DNA from: an uncultured Lachnospiraceae bacterium
GTDB taxonomy: Bacteria > Bacillota > Clostridia > Lachnospirales > Lachnospiraceae
Direction of reading: 5' to 3'
DNA length: 36,602 nt
Assembly (NCBI GenBank): GCA_947631665.1
Contig: CANRMF010000019.1
Span: forward strand, 1-36,602
Below, piece after piece: positions 1 through 9,156 of this stretch. The translations under genes and the position numbers were made by a program. The notes below the pieces were generated by a model. The model was not told the origin of the DNA and searched no databases. It saw only the letters and a list, made by a program, of their open reading frames with translations. How positions within the stretch are numbered: position 1 is the stretch's first letter; each line of letters starts with the position of its first letter.

Positions 1-25
1 CGGCATCCTTTGCCCTCCTTTCCTT
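1..25 (-). promoter_or_regulatory. Ribosome binding site and first two codons of a gene cut by the window edge
   Basis: On the minus strand a GGAGGG Shine-Dalgarno at 18-13 is followed after six bases by ATG at 6-4 and then CCG. This marks a gene that continues beyond the left edge; only Met-Pro is visible. It begins about 60 bases after the giant helicase frame closes, so it could be the next gene of the operon or the first gene of an element inserted into the helicase gene. Confidence 0.55.
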
Positions 26-64
26 ATGTATTTTTTCATTTAGACGAGTATCTTTTCATCGTCC

Positions 65-3000
65 TCAAAAATTATAGCCCTCAGGAGCAAGTTCCATTTC
101 CGTAGTGCTTTCGCCAAATGTCGATGCCCATGCATCAAAAAAGTTTAATCCAAGTTCTTCCAGTTTATTGAACTGGAGGTATCTCATATTGGTATACATT
201 TCCGTCATGCTGTTGCTGATTGGCGTTCCTGTTGCAAAGGTAATTCCCTTTCCGCCGGTTATTTCGTCCATATATCTGCATTTTGCGTACAAATCCGATG
301 ACTTCGCGGCTTCAGAACTGGATAAGCCGGATACATTTCTCATTTTTGTATAGTGATATAAGTTTTTATAATAATGGCTTTCATCAACAAACAAACGATC
401 TATTCCCAACTGTTCAAATGTAACAACATTGTCTTTTTTTGTGCGGTCGTTTAGCTTCTCCATTTTAATATTTAACTGCTTTCTGGTTTTTTCCATCTGT
501 TTAATGGAAAATTTATCTCCTGTTGAATATTTTACGGTGCGCAGGGCAGTTTCAATTTCATCAATCTGACTTTTAATGCTTGCAATCTGCCGTTCAATAG
601 ATAACGGAATTTTTTCAAACATAGAGTGTCCAATGATTACCGCATCATAATCGCCTGTTGCAATCCGGGAACAAAACTTTTTTCTATTTTGTGGTGCAAA
701 ATCCTTTTTCCCTGCGGCAAGGATTTTTGCTCCGGGATACAATCTCAGGAAGTCCTTTGTCCAGTCATTGATTAAATGGTTTGGAACAACGAACAGTGAT
801 TTTTTGCATAATCCAAGCCGCTTACTTTCCATTGCTGCGGCTGCCATTTCAAAAGTTTTGCCAGCTCCGACGCAATGGGCAAGTAATGTGTTCGGCCCAT
901 AAATCTGTCTTGCAACGGCATTTTTTTGATGTTCCTTTAACGCTATGTCCACAGACATTCCCGGAAAAGTTAAATTTTCTCCGACATATTCCCTCGGTCG
1001 AATGGAATTAAATAGTTTATTATATTTTTGGGTTATTTCCACACGTCTTTGACGGTCAGAAAACAACCAGTCCTTATACGCTTCCTTTAAAGTTTCCTGT
1101 TTCTGAAGAGCGACTGTCGTTTCTTTCTGATTTAATTTCCTCGATTCGGATCCGTCGGGATTTCTTATCGTATCATAAACCTGTACGTCCTTTAAATTAA
1201 GTGTATCCTCCAAAATTTTGTATGCATTGATTCTCTCTGTTCCATAAGTGGTCGTAACAAGAGGATTAAATTTATCCGAATTCTTTCCATCAATACGCCA
1301 TTCATGAGTATACTCCGAATATTTGACTTTAATGCCTTGATACCTCAACAAATATGGTGCAGGTTTTAAAGTGTCTTTGATAAATTCATCAATAATCTCC
1401 GGTTCAATCCATGTTGCTCCTAGCCTTACGTCGATTTCAGAGGCGTCTAATTCTTTTGGCTGCACATTTTCGAGAGCAGAAACATTTGGCAGATATTCAC
1501 TGTTATTTTGTGCAAAATTTCTGGCAACGGCAAGCTTACTGCGAACATTACCGGATAAATACTCATCTGCGGTTTCCCACAAACCGGACGCTGGATTTTT
1601 GAAAATAACTCCTGTTAATTCCTGCACGAGCGTTTCCTCAGACTTTCCAGTCAATTCACTCATATAATCAAAATCCACTTTTCCTTTTTCCGTTATGGAA
1701 AGCGTCAACGCCTCCGCAGCGGTATCAACAGAAGTTACCCTTTCTATTTTTTTGATTGTTCTCTTAGTAAAAATATCTGCTTTCCTGACAAATTGGTCGT
1801 TTTCAAATTCTTCAAGAGAACAAACCATCGGATAACCTGAATCCACATTGAAATATTTTGCATTGGTCTTGGAATTGATCCGGCCATATTTTTTTTCAAA
1901 ATTATCATACAGTTCATTCAGATGTTTCTGGGATTGTTCTATTTCCAAATCGCTTGAATCATTAAGCTGCAAATCAATCAGCTCATAGGTACTCTTGCGG
2001 ATTTCCACCAGCATTTTAATTCTTTCTTCCTGATTTTTCGGAATCATTGCCGGAAACATCACCGAATTTTCCCTGTAATACAGTTTATCTTCCTGCAGCG
2101 CATAAGCGAAATTCATCGCCAAAGGATCCGCCGGGATTACTTCTTCATCTTGTGATCCAAAGTCCAAATCCATTTCCGGCAGAGCAATGCTGCCGGTAAT
2201 TCTACCAAGTGCATCTGACAGTCTTTCCTCAAAATTCTGGTTCTCATCTAAACTGCAGGTACTCGTCATGCCAAATGGGCCAGATACCATTTCCATCTTT
2301 CCTACAATCATCTCCGGGTGATCTACAAAATAACTGTTCATGAGAATTCCATCGTTATTTTCTTTCGTGGAAATCCATTCCGATACATCGTGCGATATGG
2401 CATCTCTTTTCTGCAGGAACAGAATGTCCGATGTGACTTCCGTACCGGCATTTAACTTAAATGCCGTATTTGGTAACCGTACTGCGCCTAACAGTTCCGT
2501 ACGCTCTGCGAGATACCGCCTTACCGTTTCATCTTTTTTATCCATCGTCCCCTTGCTGGTAATGAAAGCAATAATCCCTCCAGCCCTGACCTTATCAATG
2601 GCTTTGGCAAAAAAGAAATCATGAATTAAAAATTTTTCGTTCTGATATTCTTTATCATTTACCCGATAATCTCCAAAAGGAACATTTCCAATGCAGAGAT
2701 CAAAAAAATCATTCGGATAATCTGTTTTTTCAAATCCCGTAATTTCAATTTTTGCAGAGGGATAAAGTTTTTTTGCAATTCTACCTGAAATTGAATCCAG
2801 TTCCACACCATAAAGCCTGCTTTCGTCAAACTTATCCGGCAGCATTCCAAAGAAATTTCCAATACCGCAGGACGGCTCCAATATATTGCCACGTATAAAA
2901 CCCATTTTTTCGATTGTATGATAAATCCCCCGTATAATGACAGGACTGGTATAATGAGCGTTCAGTACGCTCGCACGGGCAGAATGATATTCCTCCTGTG

Positions 3001-6000
3001 TCAACAAACCCTTCAGTTCGGAATACTCTTTACTCCATGCGGGCTTGTTTTCATCAAAAACGTCAGCAAGTCCTCCCCACCCAACATATCCGGACAAAAT
3101 TACCTGTTCCTCATAACTTGCATTCCTGTTTTCAGTTTCAAGTGTTTTTAACGTTTTCAGAGCGTCGATGTTTTTCTGGTATTTTTCCTTCGGTGTTCCG
3201 TTTCCCAGTAAATCATCTGTTATCTGATAATTTTCTGCCGGTATTTGTTTCGATTCCCTGTCAGCAGAATCCTCCTCCGGATTATCATTATCAAATGCTT
3301 TTTCGAGAACATCAGCAAATTTTTCTGGTATTTCTGATGTTTCCTCAAGACTGTTTTCTTCCGACAATATTTCGGAATACTCCCTTTTAAACTGCTCTAA
3401 AATTTCCTCTGAGGTACTGGAAAGGCTTGTCACTTTACCAGCAGCGGAATACTCGATATGCACTTCGTGGTCATTAAAACTATAATATTCATTTCTTAAA
3501 GGCTGTGCCTGTATTTTGATATTATTAAACCATATACTAAGGAATTGATTCAGTTCGAGGATTTCCTCATCTTTGACTGCTTCACGGTAAATCCCCATGC
3601 CGGAATTTTCGTAAGATATGGCAGATAGCTCCTGTTTATCCTTATCTATCCAAACCACGATTTCCGGATCACGCATCAAATCGCCGTTTTGTACATATGT
3701 ATGCATTATGGAAAAACAGTCGTTTCCAATAAATTCAACACTAAGCGGTTCATACGTTACACTATCTGAGGAAAAATGTTTATATGTACAGTTTCTGGAA
3801 AGCATATTTGGAAACATTTCATCAAACTGTCGATACAGTCTGTGTTTTGAAATATTCTCGGAAACAGTTTTATCAGGCGATTCCGTCTTCTGATTTTCAA
3901 TCGTCTGTATTTCTTCTTCTGACAGGTATTGCCCATGGCGGATTAACGCAGCAATTCTTCTTACTGCATTATTCCAAGATAAACGAATGGTAGCCAAGGG
4001 ATTTTGAATACTTTCTTTTGAAATTACAATCCCTTTTGCATCATGATTTTCATAACTCTTTCCCCCAATTCCTAACGCTAGGGAACGTCCCCCGCTGCCA
4101 TATTCCTTTTTTAGAAAATCCTCCCTCTTTGATTCGCTAAAATTATCTCGGAAAAATTCATAGATCCGTTTTTTACTGCCGGAGACATTTGAACCATGCA
4201 ATAGCACGCTATCTATTTCCTCTTTGGTAATAAAATTTACTTCCGGCAATGGAACATCATCTGAAAGCGGGTATGTTTTATAGGGCATTGACAAATTATA
4301 AAGGTCATCAATCAGCATTCGGTTCTGTTTGCGAGTGCGAACACCCATCGCTAGATTGTTCTCGTCAAGTTTCCATAAAACATTTGAAATTTCACGAATT
4401 TTTTCCGGTTCAGATAAATAATTGATTTCTTTACCACGGAACGGATTTTCTTCCAAATTGTCGTTCAGATGAAACTGCAATAGTAAAGCAATCTCTTTTT
4501 TTACATATTCATCAGATAAAAATGCTTCCTCTTTTGATATAAATCTCCCTGTGGTGATTAGTTCCTGCGTTTTTTGTGTGACGCTGTCCCAGTCAATCAG
4601 TTTTGTATTTTCCCCCAAAGCTGTTGTTCCTTTTGCTACGTTCATACCGCTGGCATTAAACCAAACCGAGTATTTATTGCCATCTATAATCAGTCCGGAA
4701 CCTGTAGACTCATATTCTTTCCGGAGAAATTCTTTAAAATTAACAACAGACTGATCATGGATATACCGCTGGTACACGAAATAATTGCTTTTCTCCCTTT
4801 TCCCACCAAGTTTTATTCCATCTTCAATCACTTGCTCCGGGATAGAAAAAGTGGCAGCATCAAGAGTATTTTCTTCTCTTTCAACTGCCACTGCAATATT
4901 TCCTGACTGTTCTTTAAAGTCCGGAAGGAACGTCATTTGAACAAAATCAGAAGTCTGTTCTAAATCGGATAAATCACTTCTTCCTTCACTACTTCTTCCG
5001 CTCTCTGGCGGATATTGTTTACCCTGCGCACCCATTCCAACTGGTTCTCGGCTTTGAGTTTCTCTGTCACGCCCTCGATATTCATCATCTGACTGACGAG
5101 GCTGGTAAACATCTTCTCCGCCCGATCCTGTATCTCCAACAGACGAATCCGCTCCTCGCCGCGCCACAGCCATTCTTGAAACTTCGCCTCGTTCCGTTCT
5201 CTCAGATAATCCATTGCCATCAATCCCCACTTCGTCAGCGGTTCGTCCGGCTGCTCTTTCAATGTCAGGTTCGGTATCAGATAATCTCCGCATTGAGTGT
5301 ATTCCAGTTCCATTTTCATTTCCTCCTTTTAAATATTCAATCTCTTTGTTGCGTTCTTCATTCTTTCTGTTGTTATTATAAAACGTATGTTCGCTTTTGT
5401 CAATCCGACTTTCCACTATTCCATATTTCATGTTATAATTGCGAATTATCCGTCCAATTGAAAGTAACATCGAGTCATTTATTTGCTGTATGGACGTCCC
5501 GATAGACTGAACGCTCCGCATCGTATTAAAATTTTCAATTCCGGAAAAATCCAGACTTGCTAATATATCGCTTTCCATGTCGCATCTTGACAATATAGAA
5601 TACGCAATGCTTGATGAAAGAACTGTCTGATAACGTGACTTTAATTCTTCTTTCGGAAGTCTTTCCAATGCGCTGCCTTTTGAATTTTCCAAAATGAGTT
5701 CGATGTTGCTTTCCACTTCCATAGCTGCAAGACGATCTGCAAGCTGAGTGATGGCAGATGCAAAATTTCCCTCAGGCAGATGTACGCGATATATATCCTC
5801 AAAATATTTTAAAATTTCAGTCTGATGCATTTGGCGGAATACCCACAGATAAGGATACCTGCCAATGTTTTTCACCTTTGTCACATCTGAAATATCAAAA
5901 ACATACCGTAATTTCTTTTTGCCTTTTAAATCTTTATCAATTAACGCAATTCCCTTTGCTCCGCGATTTACCCAGCAGTGCATTTTGGAATTCCATGTAT

Positions 6001-6178
6001 TTAGCGAGGCACAGGCTTCTGCCGCTGGTTTCTGGGCATAAATAAGCACCTGCGATGCAAAATCGTACCGATACACCTTTGCAGAAGCCTGCAAAAAACT
6101 TTTCCACTCAGTAGGGGAAGCAACTATCCTGTCGAGTGTCGTCTGATACAATTTTTCAATATCTTCCAGTTTAGCCAT
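65..6178 (-). CDS. Giant N6-adenine DNA methylase / SNF2-type helicase, C-terminus missing
   Basis: This 2037-residue protein belongs to the very large methylase-helicase proteins carried by Tn1549-like conjugative elements. Their role is not settled; DNA protection or anti-restriction during transfer is usually suggested. Visible order: a basic N-terminal region; a Gly/Arg/Ser/Glu-rich linker at about residues 287-410; repeated LKKEYG..GG-type modules (about 400-800); an N6-methylase domain with motif I EPSCGIGNFFG near 1100 and the NVPFG active-site motif near 1166; then an SNF2 helicase with Walker A HCVGAGKT (about 1767), DESH box (about 1928) and FATGTPISNS (about 1980). The frame ends with TGA soon after ELAPEG, before helicase motifs IV-VI, so the second RecA lobe is absent. 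ATG at 6178 lies directly after radC. A second gene, tnpV, is embedded in the linker in another frame. Whether the product is functional is uncertain. Confidence 0.85.
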   Translation of the reverse strand: MAKLEDIEKLYQTTLDRIVASPTEWKSFLQASAKVYRYDFASQVLIYAQKPAAEACASLNTWNSKMHCWVNRGAKGIALIDKDLKGKKKLRYVFDISDVTKVKNIGRYPYLWVFRQMHQTEILKYFEDIYRVHLPEGNFASAITQLADRLAAMEVESNIELILENSKGSALERLPKEELKSRYQTVLSSSIAYSILSRCDMESDILASLDFSGIENFNTMRSVQSIGTSIQQINDSMLLSIGRIIRNYNMKYGIVESRIDKSEHTFYNNNRKNEERNKEIEYLKGGNENGTGIHSMRRLSDTEPDIERAAGRTADEVGIDGNGLSERTERGEVSRMAVARRGADSSVGDTGSGGEDVYQPRQSDDEYRGRDRETQSREPVGMGAQGKQYPPESGRSSEGRSDLSDLEQTSDFVQMTFLPDFKEQSGNIAVAVEREENTLDAATFSIPEQVIEDGIKLGGKREKSNYFVYQRYIHDQSVVNFKEFLRKEYESTGSGLIIDGNKYSVWFNASGMNVAKGTTALGENTKLIDWDSVTQKTQELITTGRFISKEEAFLSDEYVKKEIALLLQFHLNDNLEENPFRGKEINYLSEPEKIREISNVLWKLDENNLAMGVRTRKQNRMLIDDLYNLSMPYKTYPLSDDVPLPEVNFITKEEIDSVLLHGSNVSGSKKRIYEFFRDNFSESKREDFLKKEYGSGGRSLALGIGGKSYENHDAKGIVISKESIQNPLATIRLSWNNAVRRIAALIRHGQYLSEEEIQTIENQKTESPDKTVSENISKHRLYRQFDEMFPNMLSRNCTYKHFSSDSVTYEPLSVEFIGNDCFSIMHTYVQNGDLMRDPEIVVWIDKDKQELSAISYENSGMGIYREAVKDEEILELNQFLSIWFNNIKIQAQPLRNEYYSFNDHEVHIEYSAAGKVTSLSSTSEEILEQFKREYSEILSEENSLEETSEIPEKFADVLEKAFDNDNPEEDSADRESKQIPAENYQITDDLLGNGTPKEKYQKNIDALKTLKTLETENRNASYEEQVILSGYVGWGGLADVFDENKPAWSKEYSELKGLLTQEEYHSARASVLNAHYTSPVIIRGIYHTIEKMGFIRGNILEPSCGIGNFFGMLPDKFDESRLYGVELDSISGRIAKKLYPSAKIEITGFEKTDYPNDFFDLCIGNVPFGDYRVNDKEYQNEKFLIHDFFFAKAIDKVRAGGIIAFITSKGTMDKKDETVRRYLAERTELLGAVRLPNTAFKLNAGTEVTSDILFLQKRDAISHDVSEWISTKENNDGILMNSYFVDHPEMIVGKMEMVSGPFGMTSTCSLDENQNFEERLSDALGRITGSIALPEMDLDFGSQDEEVIPADPLAMNFAYALQEDKLYYRENSVMFPAMIPKNQEERIKMLVEIRKSTYELIDLQLNDSSDLEIEQSQKHLNELYDNFEKKYGRINSKTNAKYFNVDSGYPMVCSLEEFENDQFVRKADIFTKRTIKKIERVTSVDTAAEALTLSITEKGKVDFDYMSELTGKSEETLVQELTGVIFKNPASGLWETADEYLSGNVRSKLAVARNFAQNNSEYLPNVSALENVQPKELDASEIDVRLGATWIEPEIIDEFIKDTLKPAPYLLRYQGIKVKYSEYTHEWRIDGKNSDKFNPLVTTTYGTERINAYKILEDTLNLKDVQVYDTIRNPDGSESRKLNQKETTVALQKQETLKEAYKDWLFSDRQRRVEITQKYNKLFNSIRPREYVGENLTFPGMSVDIALKEHQKNAVARQIYGPNTLLAHCVGAGKTFEMAAAAMESKRLGLCKKSLFVVPNHLINDWTKDFLRLYPGAKILAAGKKDFAPQNRKKFCSRIATGDYDAVIIGHSMFEKIPLSIERQIASIKSQIDEIETALRTVKYSTGDKFSIKQMEKTRKQLNIKMEKLNDRTKKDNVVTFEQLGIDRLFVDESHYYKNLYHYTKMRNVSGLSSSEAAKSSDLYAKCRYMDEITGGKGITFATGTPISNSMTEMYTNMRYLQFNKLEELGLNFFDAWASTFGESTTEMELAPEGYNF
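4960..5313 (-). CDS. tnpV: TnpV-like protein, nested in another frame inside the giant helicase gene
   Basis: This 117-residue protein matches what I remember of TnpV, a small protein of unknown function found in clostridial transposons and conjugative elements. The N-terminal signature ELEYTQCGDYLIPNLTL is characteristic, followed by a helical charged body (EKLKAENQLEWVRRVNNIRQRAEE) and an ending near VIYPI. It is on the same strand as the giant gene but in another frame, over the low-complexity linker. ATG at 5313 is preceded by AAGGAGG with eight bases of spacing, near ideal although it lies within another coding sequence. An ATG six bases earlier (5319) is too close to that site. Shadow frames rarely carry both a family signature and such a site, so I call this a real overlapping gene. 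Its role is not known. Confidence 0.82.
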   Translation of the reverse strand: MELEYTQCGDYLIPNLTLKEQPDEPLTKWGLMAMDYLRERNEAKFQEWLWRGEERIRLLEIQDRAEKMFTSLVSQMMNIEGVTEKLKAENQLEWVRRVNNIRQRAEEVVKEEVIYPI

Positions 6179-6180
6179 TT

Positions 6181-7509
6181 TTACATCACCCTTTCCCTTT
6201 CCGTCTTTATTTCAGTATTTTTTTCTTTTACGGTGCCAAGTTCCAAGGTTTTTCCTAACGATGTCTTTTTAAACAACTCATTAAAGACTTCTTCATCTTC
6301 TCGCAAAGATTTTTTGTATTGCCTCAGTTCATATACCTCGTCAACAGAATAGGCAGCATCAATTCTGTCATTCGCCTCAGAAATAAGTTCAGCGTTCCAG
6401 TCGGTCACTGCGTAAATTGCATCATTGATACTGTATTCAACAGTTTCCGGCGGATCCGTCTCTACATCAATTCTTACCATTTCTCCATCTACCACGCCAA
6501 GATTATATCCATGTCCGTCCATGTAATTTAATATTTTTTCCGCTTCCTGCTCTGTAAGAGAAATTGTTGTGTGTGTATTATTTACCCAGTAAGCTAAATC
6601 CTCTGCAACTAAAAATACTGGTATTTCTCGGAGAAGGTGCTCACTGATATCAGTAAATTTCATACTTCCAGACAGCGGACGATAATCATCAAACAGCTTC
6701 AAGTCATTTTCCCTGATGCTGTAAAATTCGGTGATGTTATTTCCGCCGATAATAATATGGTCTATCAGTTTGATTCCTACTGCATCAAAACTTCGGAGAA
6801 GCCTCTCTGTTACCTGATAGTCCTCCTTGCTTGGATTAAGTTCCCCTGATGGGTGGTTGTGTAGCATAATTACGCTTCCTGCATTTGACAGAATTGATGC
6901 TTTAAGCATTTCCCTTGGTTCTGTCAATGCCATATCCAGTGTTCCCACAGAAGCGACGGTAAAATTTATCGGTTTTTTTGAGGAGTTAAGATTAACAAGG
7001 CAAATCTGCTCCCTATCAAAATGGGAGAGTAGTTCCTTTCCTACAATCTTTACGGCATCTTCCGGCGTCCGAATTGCCTGATTGGAATACAGCGGAGCCT
7101 CCGAATGTAGACGCACGGAAACCTGCTCTAAAACATTTTTTTGCTGTAATGTCTCAGACGATTTGGTAGCATCTTCCATATGATGATTCGGCTCCAGAGC
7201 ATAATCCGGCAAAAATTCCATCTCAGAAAATTCTAAAATATCAAAAGTGTCTATCAACTCGCCAGCGTCATCATAATCACCCTCCTCAACGTAAAATTCT
7301 GTGACGCTATAATATGTACCGGCAGTCCCCTTTAATTCCTGCACACGACTATGATATTTTTTTAATTCCTTAAGAGCTTCTTCGGCAGTATTGTAAGTTG
7401 CAATAATATTCGGATACTGCCACGCAGAACCTTGAGTACACCCTTCTCTTATTTTATACTTGTCTGAAACTTCGATGGAATTCTCTACAAGATTAAATTT
7501 CCTCATCAT
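6181..7509 (-). CDS. radC: RadC-type JAB/MPN-domain protein with long C-terminal extension
   Basis: About 442 residues. The central part is a RadC domain: it has the JAMM zinc motif HNHPSGELNPSKED (residues about 217-230 from this start) and the following IDHIIIGG segment. RadC proteins on mobile elements are common; the JAB fold is metal-dependent and related to deubiquitinase and deaminase folds, but the cellular role is undefined. An N-terminal region of about 130 residues and a C-terminal region of about 170 resemble accessory domains seen in ICE-borne RadC proteins (a DUF4316-like tail is possible). Start choice: GGAGG lies eight bases before ATG 7509, and a TTG fifteen bases earlier would overlap that site. 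The gene overlaps the 35-residue upstream ORF by 17 bases, so translation is probably coupled, and the helicase gene follows at once. Confidence 0.85.
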   Translation of the reverse strand: MMRKFNLVENSIEVSDKYKIREGCTQGSAWQYPNIIATYNTAEEALKELKKYHSRVQELKGTAGTYYSVTEFYVEEGDYDDAGELIDTFDILEFSEMEFLPDYALEPNHHMEDATKSSETLQQKNVLEQVSVRLHSEAPLYSNQAIRTPEDAVKIVGKELLSHFDREQICLVNLNSSKKPINFTVASVGTLDMALTEPREMLKASILSNAGSVIMLHNHPSGELNPSKEDYQVTERLLRSFDAVGIKLIDHIIIGGNNITEFYSIRENDLKLFDDYRPLSGSMKFTDISEHLLREIPVFLVAEDLAYWVNNTHTTISLTEQEAEKILNYMDGHGYNLGVVDGEMVRIDVETDPPETVEYSINDAIYAVTDWNAELISEANDRIDAAYSVDEVYELRQYKKSLREDEEVFNELFKKTSLGKTLELGTVKEKNTEIKTERERVM

Positions 7510-7600
7510 CTTCTTCACCTCCAATCCATACCGTCACGACCGTATTTTCATCTGTTGTTGTTAAAATTTTTTCAAGTTCTGAAATTGTTACTTCAACCAT
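7493..7600 (-). CDS. 35-residue acidic small protein upstream of radC
   Basis: An ATG at 7600 follows AAAGGAG with a good spacer and opens a 35-codon frame ending in TAA at 7495-7493. The product begins MVEVTISELEKIL and ends in an acidic tail (GGEEDDEEI). Its 3' end overlaps the radC start and contains the radC ribosome binding site, the usual arrangement for translational coupling. It lies first behind the promoter near 7663. I do not recognise the family. It could instead be a leader peptide that tunes radC translation. Confidence 0.6.
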   Translation of the reverse strand: MVEVTISELEKILTTTDENTVVTVWIGGEEDDEEI

Positions 7601-7617
7601 TTTCTTTCTCCTTTCAC

Positions 7618-7648
7618 AAAAAAAGACGACAGATTTTTCTCTGTCATC
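7618..7648 (-). terminator. Rho-independent terminator between relaxase gene and the radC operon
   Basis: On the minus strand the arms GATGACAGA and TCTGTCGTC (nine pairs, one T-G) enclose a six-base loop and are followed by seven T. It lies about 90 bases past the relaxase stop and would end the mobC-relaxase transcript. It also lies only 8-38 bases after the start expected from the -10 box at 7663-7668, so it could act as an attenuator for that promoter. Confidence 0.75.
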
Positions 7649-7662
7649 TCCATTATTTTACA

Positions 7663-7720
7663 ATTATATTTTACTACATCAAAAAGGTAATTTACAGGTT
7701 ACTTTTGGTTACCGTTTCGT
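7663..7720 (-). promoter_or_regulatory. Promoter with GTTACC-box array, upstream of the radC/helicase operon (site A)
   Basis: Minus strand: a consensus TATAAT -10 at 7668-7663 and no good -35 at the proper distance. Just upstream lie two direct repeats of GTAACC(AAAA) ten bases apart (about 7697-7713), within a block almost identical to 27608-27680. A strong -10, a poor -35 and helically phased repeats next to the -35 position resemble an activator-dependent promoter; a repressor site is also possible. Confidence 0.65.
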
Positions 7721-7734
7721 AAAAAGACTTCCTA

Positions 7735-9153
7735 TCACAGTTGTGGATTGGAACGCTTTTCCTGCTTTTCCTGTAACGGGACGGATTTTTTTTCTTTTTG
7801 CTGCTTTTGATATTGTGGCAGCTCCGTTATAATCTCCTGCAGGATTTTTTTCTCCTGCCGTAGGGTTGACCGGAGATGAAAAAGATTATTAAGTTTATTT
7901 TGATATTCCTGATACATTTCACCAACATAATTTACTTCTATCATTTGCGATAATTTTTGTAGTTGCGCTTCTTTCTTTGCAGACAAACTGCTATTATCTT
8001 TAAGATTTACTATTTGTTCATAAATATCAAAAACCGGCGGATTGCCGGTTCTGAAAATTCTATACTCTCTTTTTACCCGTCGTATGTCCTTATTAACTTC
8101 TGTCTGTTTTTCCGCAGTCCTTTCCATTGCTGCTTCCGCATCAGCGGTTGTTACAATTCCGCTTTTTAATAAAAACTGATACTTCTTCATCGTCTGGTTA
8201 ATTCCTCTGATAATTCTTTCATTTTCCCACGGTCGCTGTCCGGTACGTTTATATAATCGCTGCGCCTGATAAATCTTTCTGAGATTTTTCTGCTGATATA
8301 AAGACATCTGATTCCACTTCAAAAAAGTTTTGGCAGGTTTATGGTAAAATGCAGTGCTAAAATAGTAGGCTTTTACAATCGGTATTATCAACGCCGGTTG
8401 GGAAAATAACTGTATCCTCCGATTTATATCATATGGCTGGCAATCTTTCGTAAGCCGATATGATCGGACGGCTCCTCTTTTTCCGGGTGGGCTATAAGCC
8501 AAATAAATTCCATATTTTTTGGAATAGCCCTCTCGGATTGCATAATTAAAATCTGTCTGCATCTTTTTTTTGAAATCCTCATAATCTTTTGCTTGGTGAA
8601 TACAGTCTGTTATATCCTTCTTTATTTTTTCATTCCAGTCGATATCTTTCTCCTCGTTACGAACAAACTCAAGCCGCGACAACCCATATTTTTCGGCGAT
8701 TTTATCCGTAATAGGTTGTATATACTTTTCCCAGTCGCCATCTTCATACCTGTATTTTCTTCCAGTCAGTGCATTAACCGAGTTAAATACAAGATGTCCA
8801 TGCATATGGTCTGTGTCCGTATGAACGCTAAAAACAAAATCATATTCCCCTTTTAAAAATTCATCTGCAAAATCGGACATAACATTCATACACTGCGTTG
8901 CTGATACATGCTCATCAGGCGGAAAAGATATAATAAAGTGATATCCCTGCCTGCCGCTGAATTTTCCGTGAACAGATTTTGTTTCCATAAAACGGCGGTA
9001 TATCATTTCCTCATCTGTTCCACAGTTGCCGCCGACCAGTCTTTTATTCTGCGTTTTCTCTGGATTGAGAATATAATAAATTGAATTTAACAGGCCCGCA
9101 GCCTGATTTCCCTTACTGCGGGCTTTAATGTGTAACAGTTTTGTAATTCCCAT
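7735..9153 (-). CDS. MOBP-type relaxase (MobA/VirD2 family)
   Basis: This 472-residue protein starts conjugation by nicking one strand at oriT and staying covalently bound to the 5' end. The N-terminal 170 residues carry the relaxase domain: tyrosines Y26/Y27 in SIYYILNPEKT as catalytic candidates, the FIISFPP segment (about 73-80), and the metal-binding histidine cluster HTDTDHMHGH (111-120). The rest is helical and charged, ending in a Lys/Gln-rich tail after a coiled coil (about 370-460), typical of regions that contact the coupling protein. ATG 9153 follows GGAGATTTAAATT and lies three bases after the mobC stop, so the two are co-translated. Length fits the family. Confidence 0.92.
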   Translation of the reverse strand: MGITKLLHIKARSKGNQAAGLLNSIYYILNPEKTQNKRLVGGNCGTDEEMIYRRFMETKSVHGKFSGRQGYHFIISFPPDEHVSATQCMNVMSDFADEFLKGEYDFVFSVHTDTDHMHGHLVFNSVNALTGRKYRYEDGDWEKYIQPITDKIAEKYGLSRLEFVRNEEKDIDWNEKIKKDITDCIHQAKDYEDFKKKMQTDFNYAIREGYSKKYGIYLAYSPPGKRGAVRSYRLTKDCQPYDINRRIQLFSQPALIIPIVKAYYFSTAFYHKPAKTFLKWNQMSLYQQKNLRKIYQAQRLYKRTGQRPWENERIIRGINQTMKKYQFLLKSGIVTTADAEAAMERTAEKQTEVNKDIRRVKREYRIFRTGNPPVFDIYEQIVNLKDNSSLSAKKEAQLQKLSQMIEVNYVGEMYQEYQNKLNNLFHLRSTLRQEKKILQEIITELPQYQKQQKEKKSVPLQEKQEKRSNPQL

Positions 9154-9156
9154 AAT

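Noticed and set aside
1-64. Group II intron as cause of the helicase truncation
   Set aside because: No GUGYG-type 5' end follows the break, and a ribosome site with ATG only 60 bases on is too close for an intron-encoded protein.
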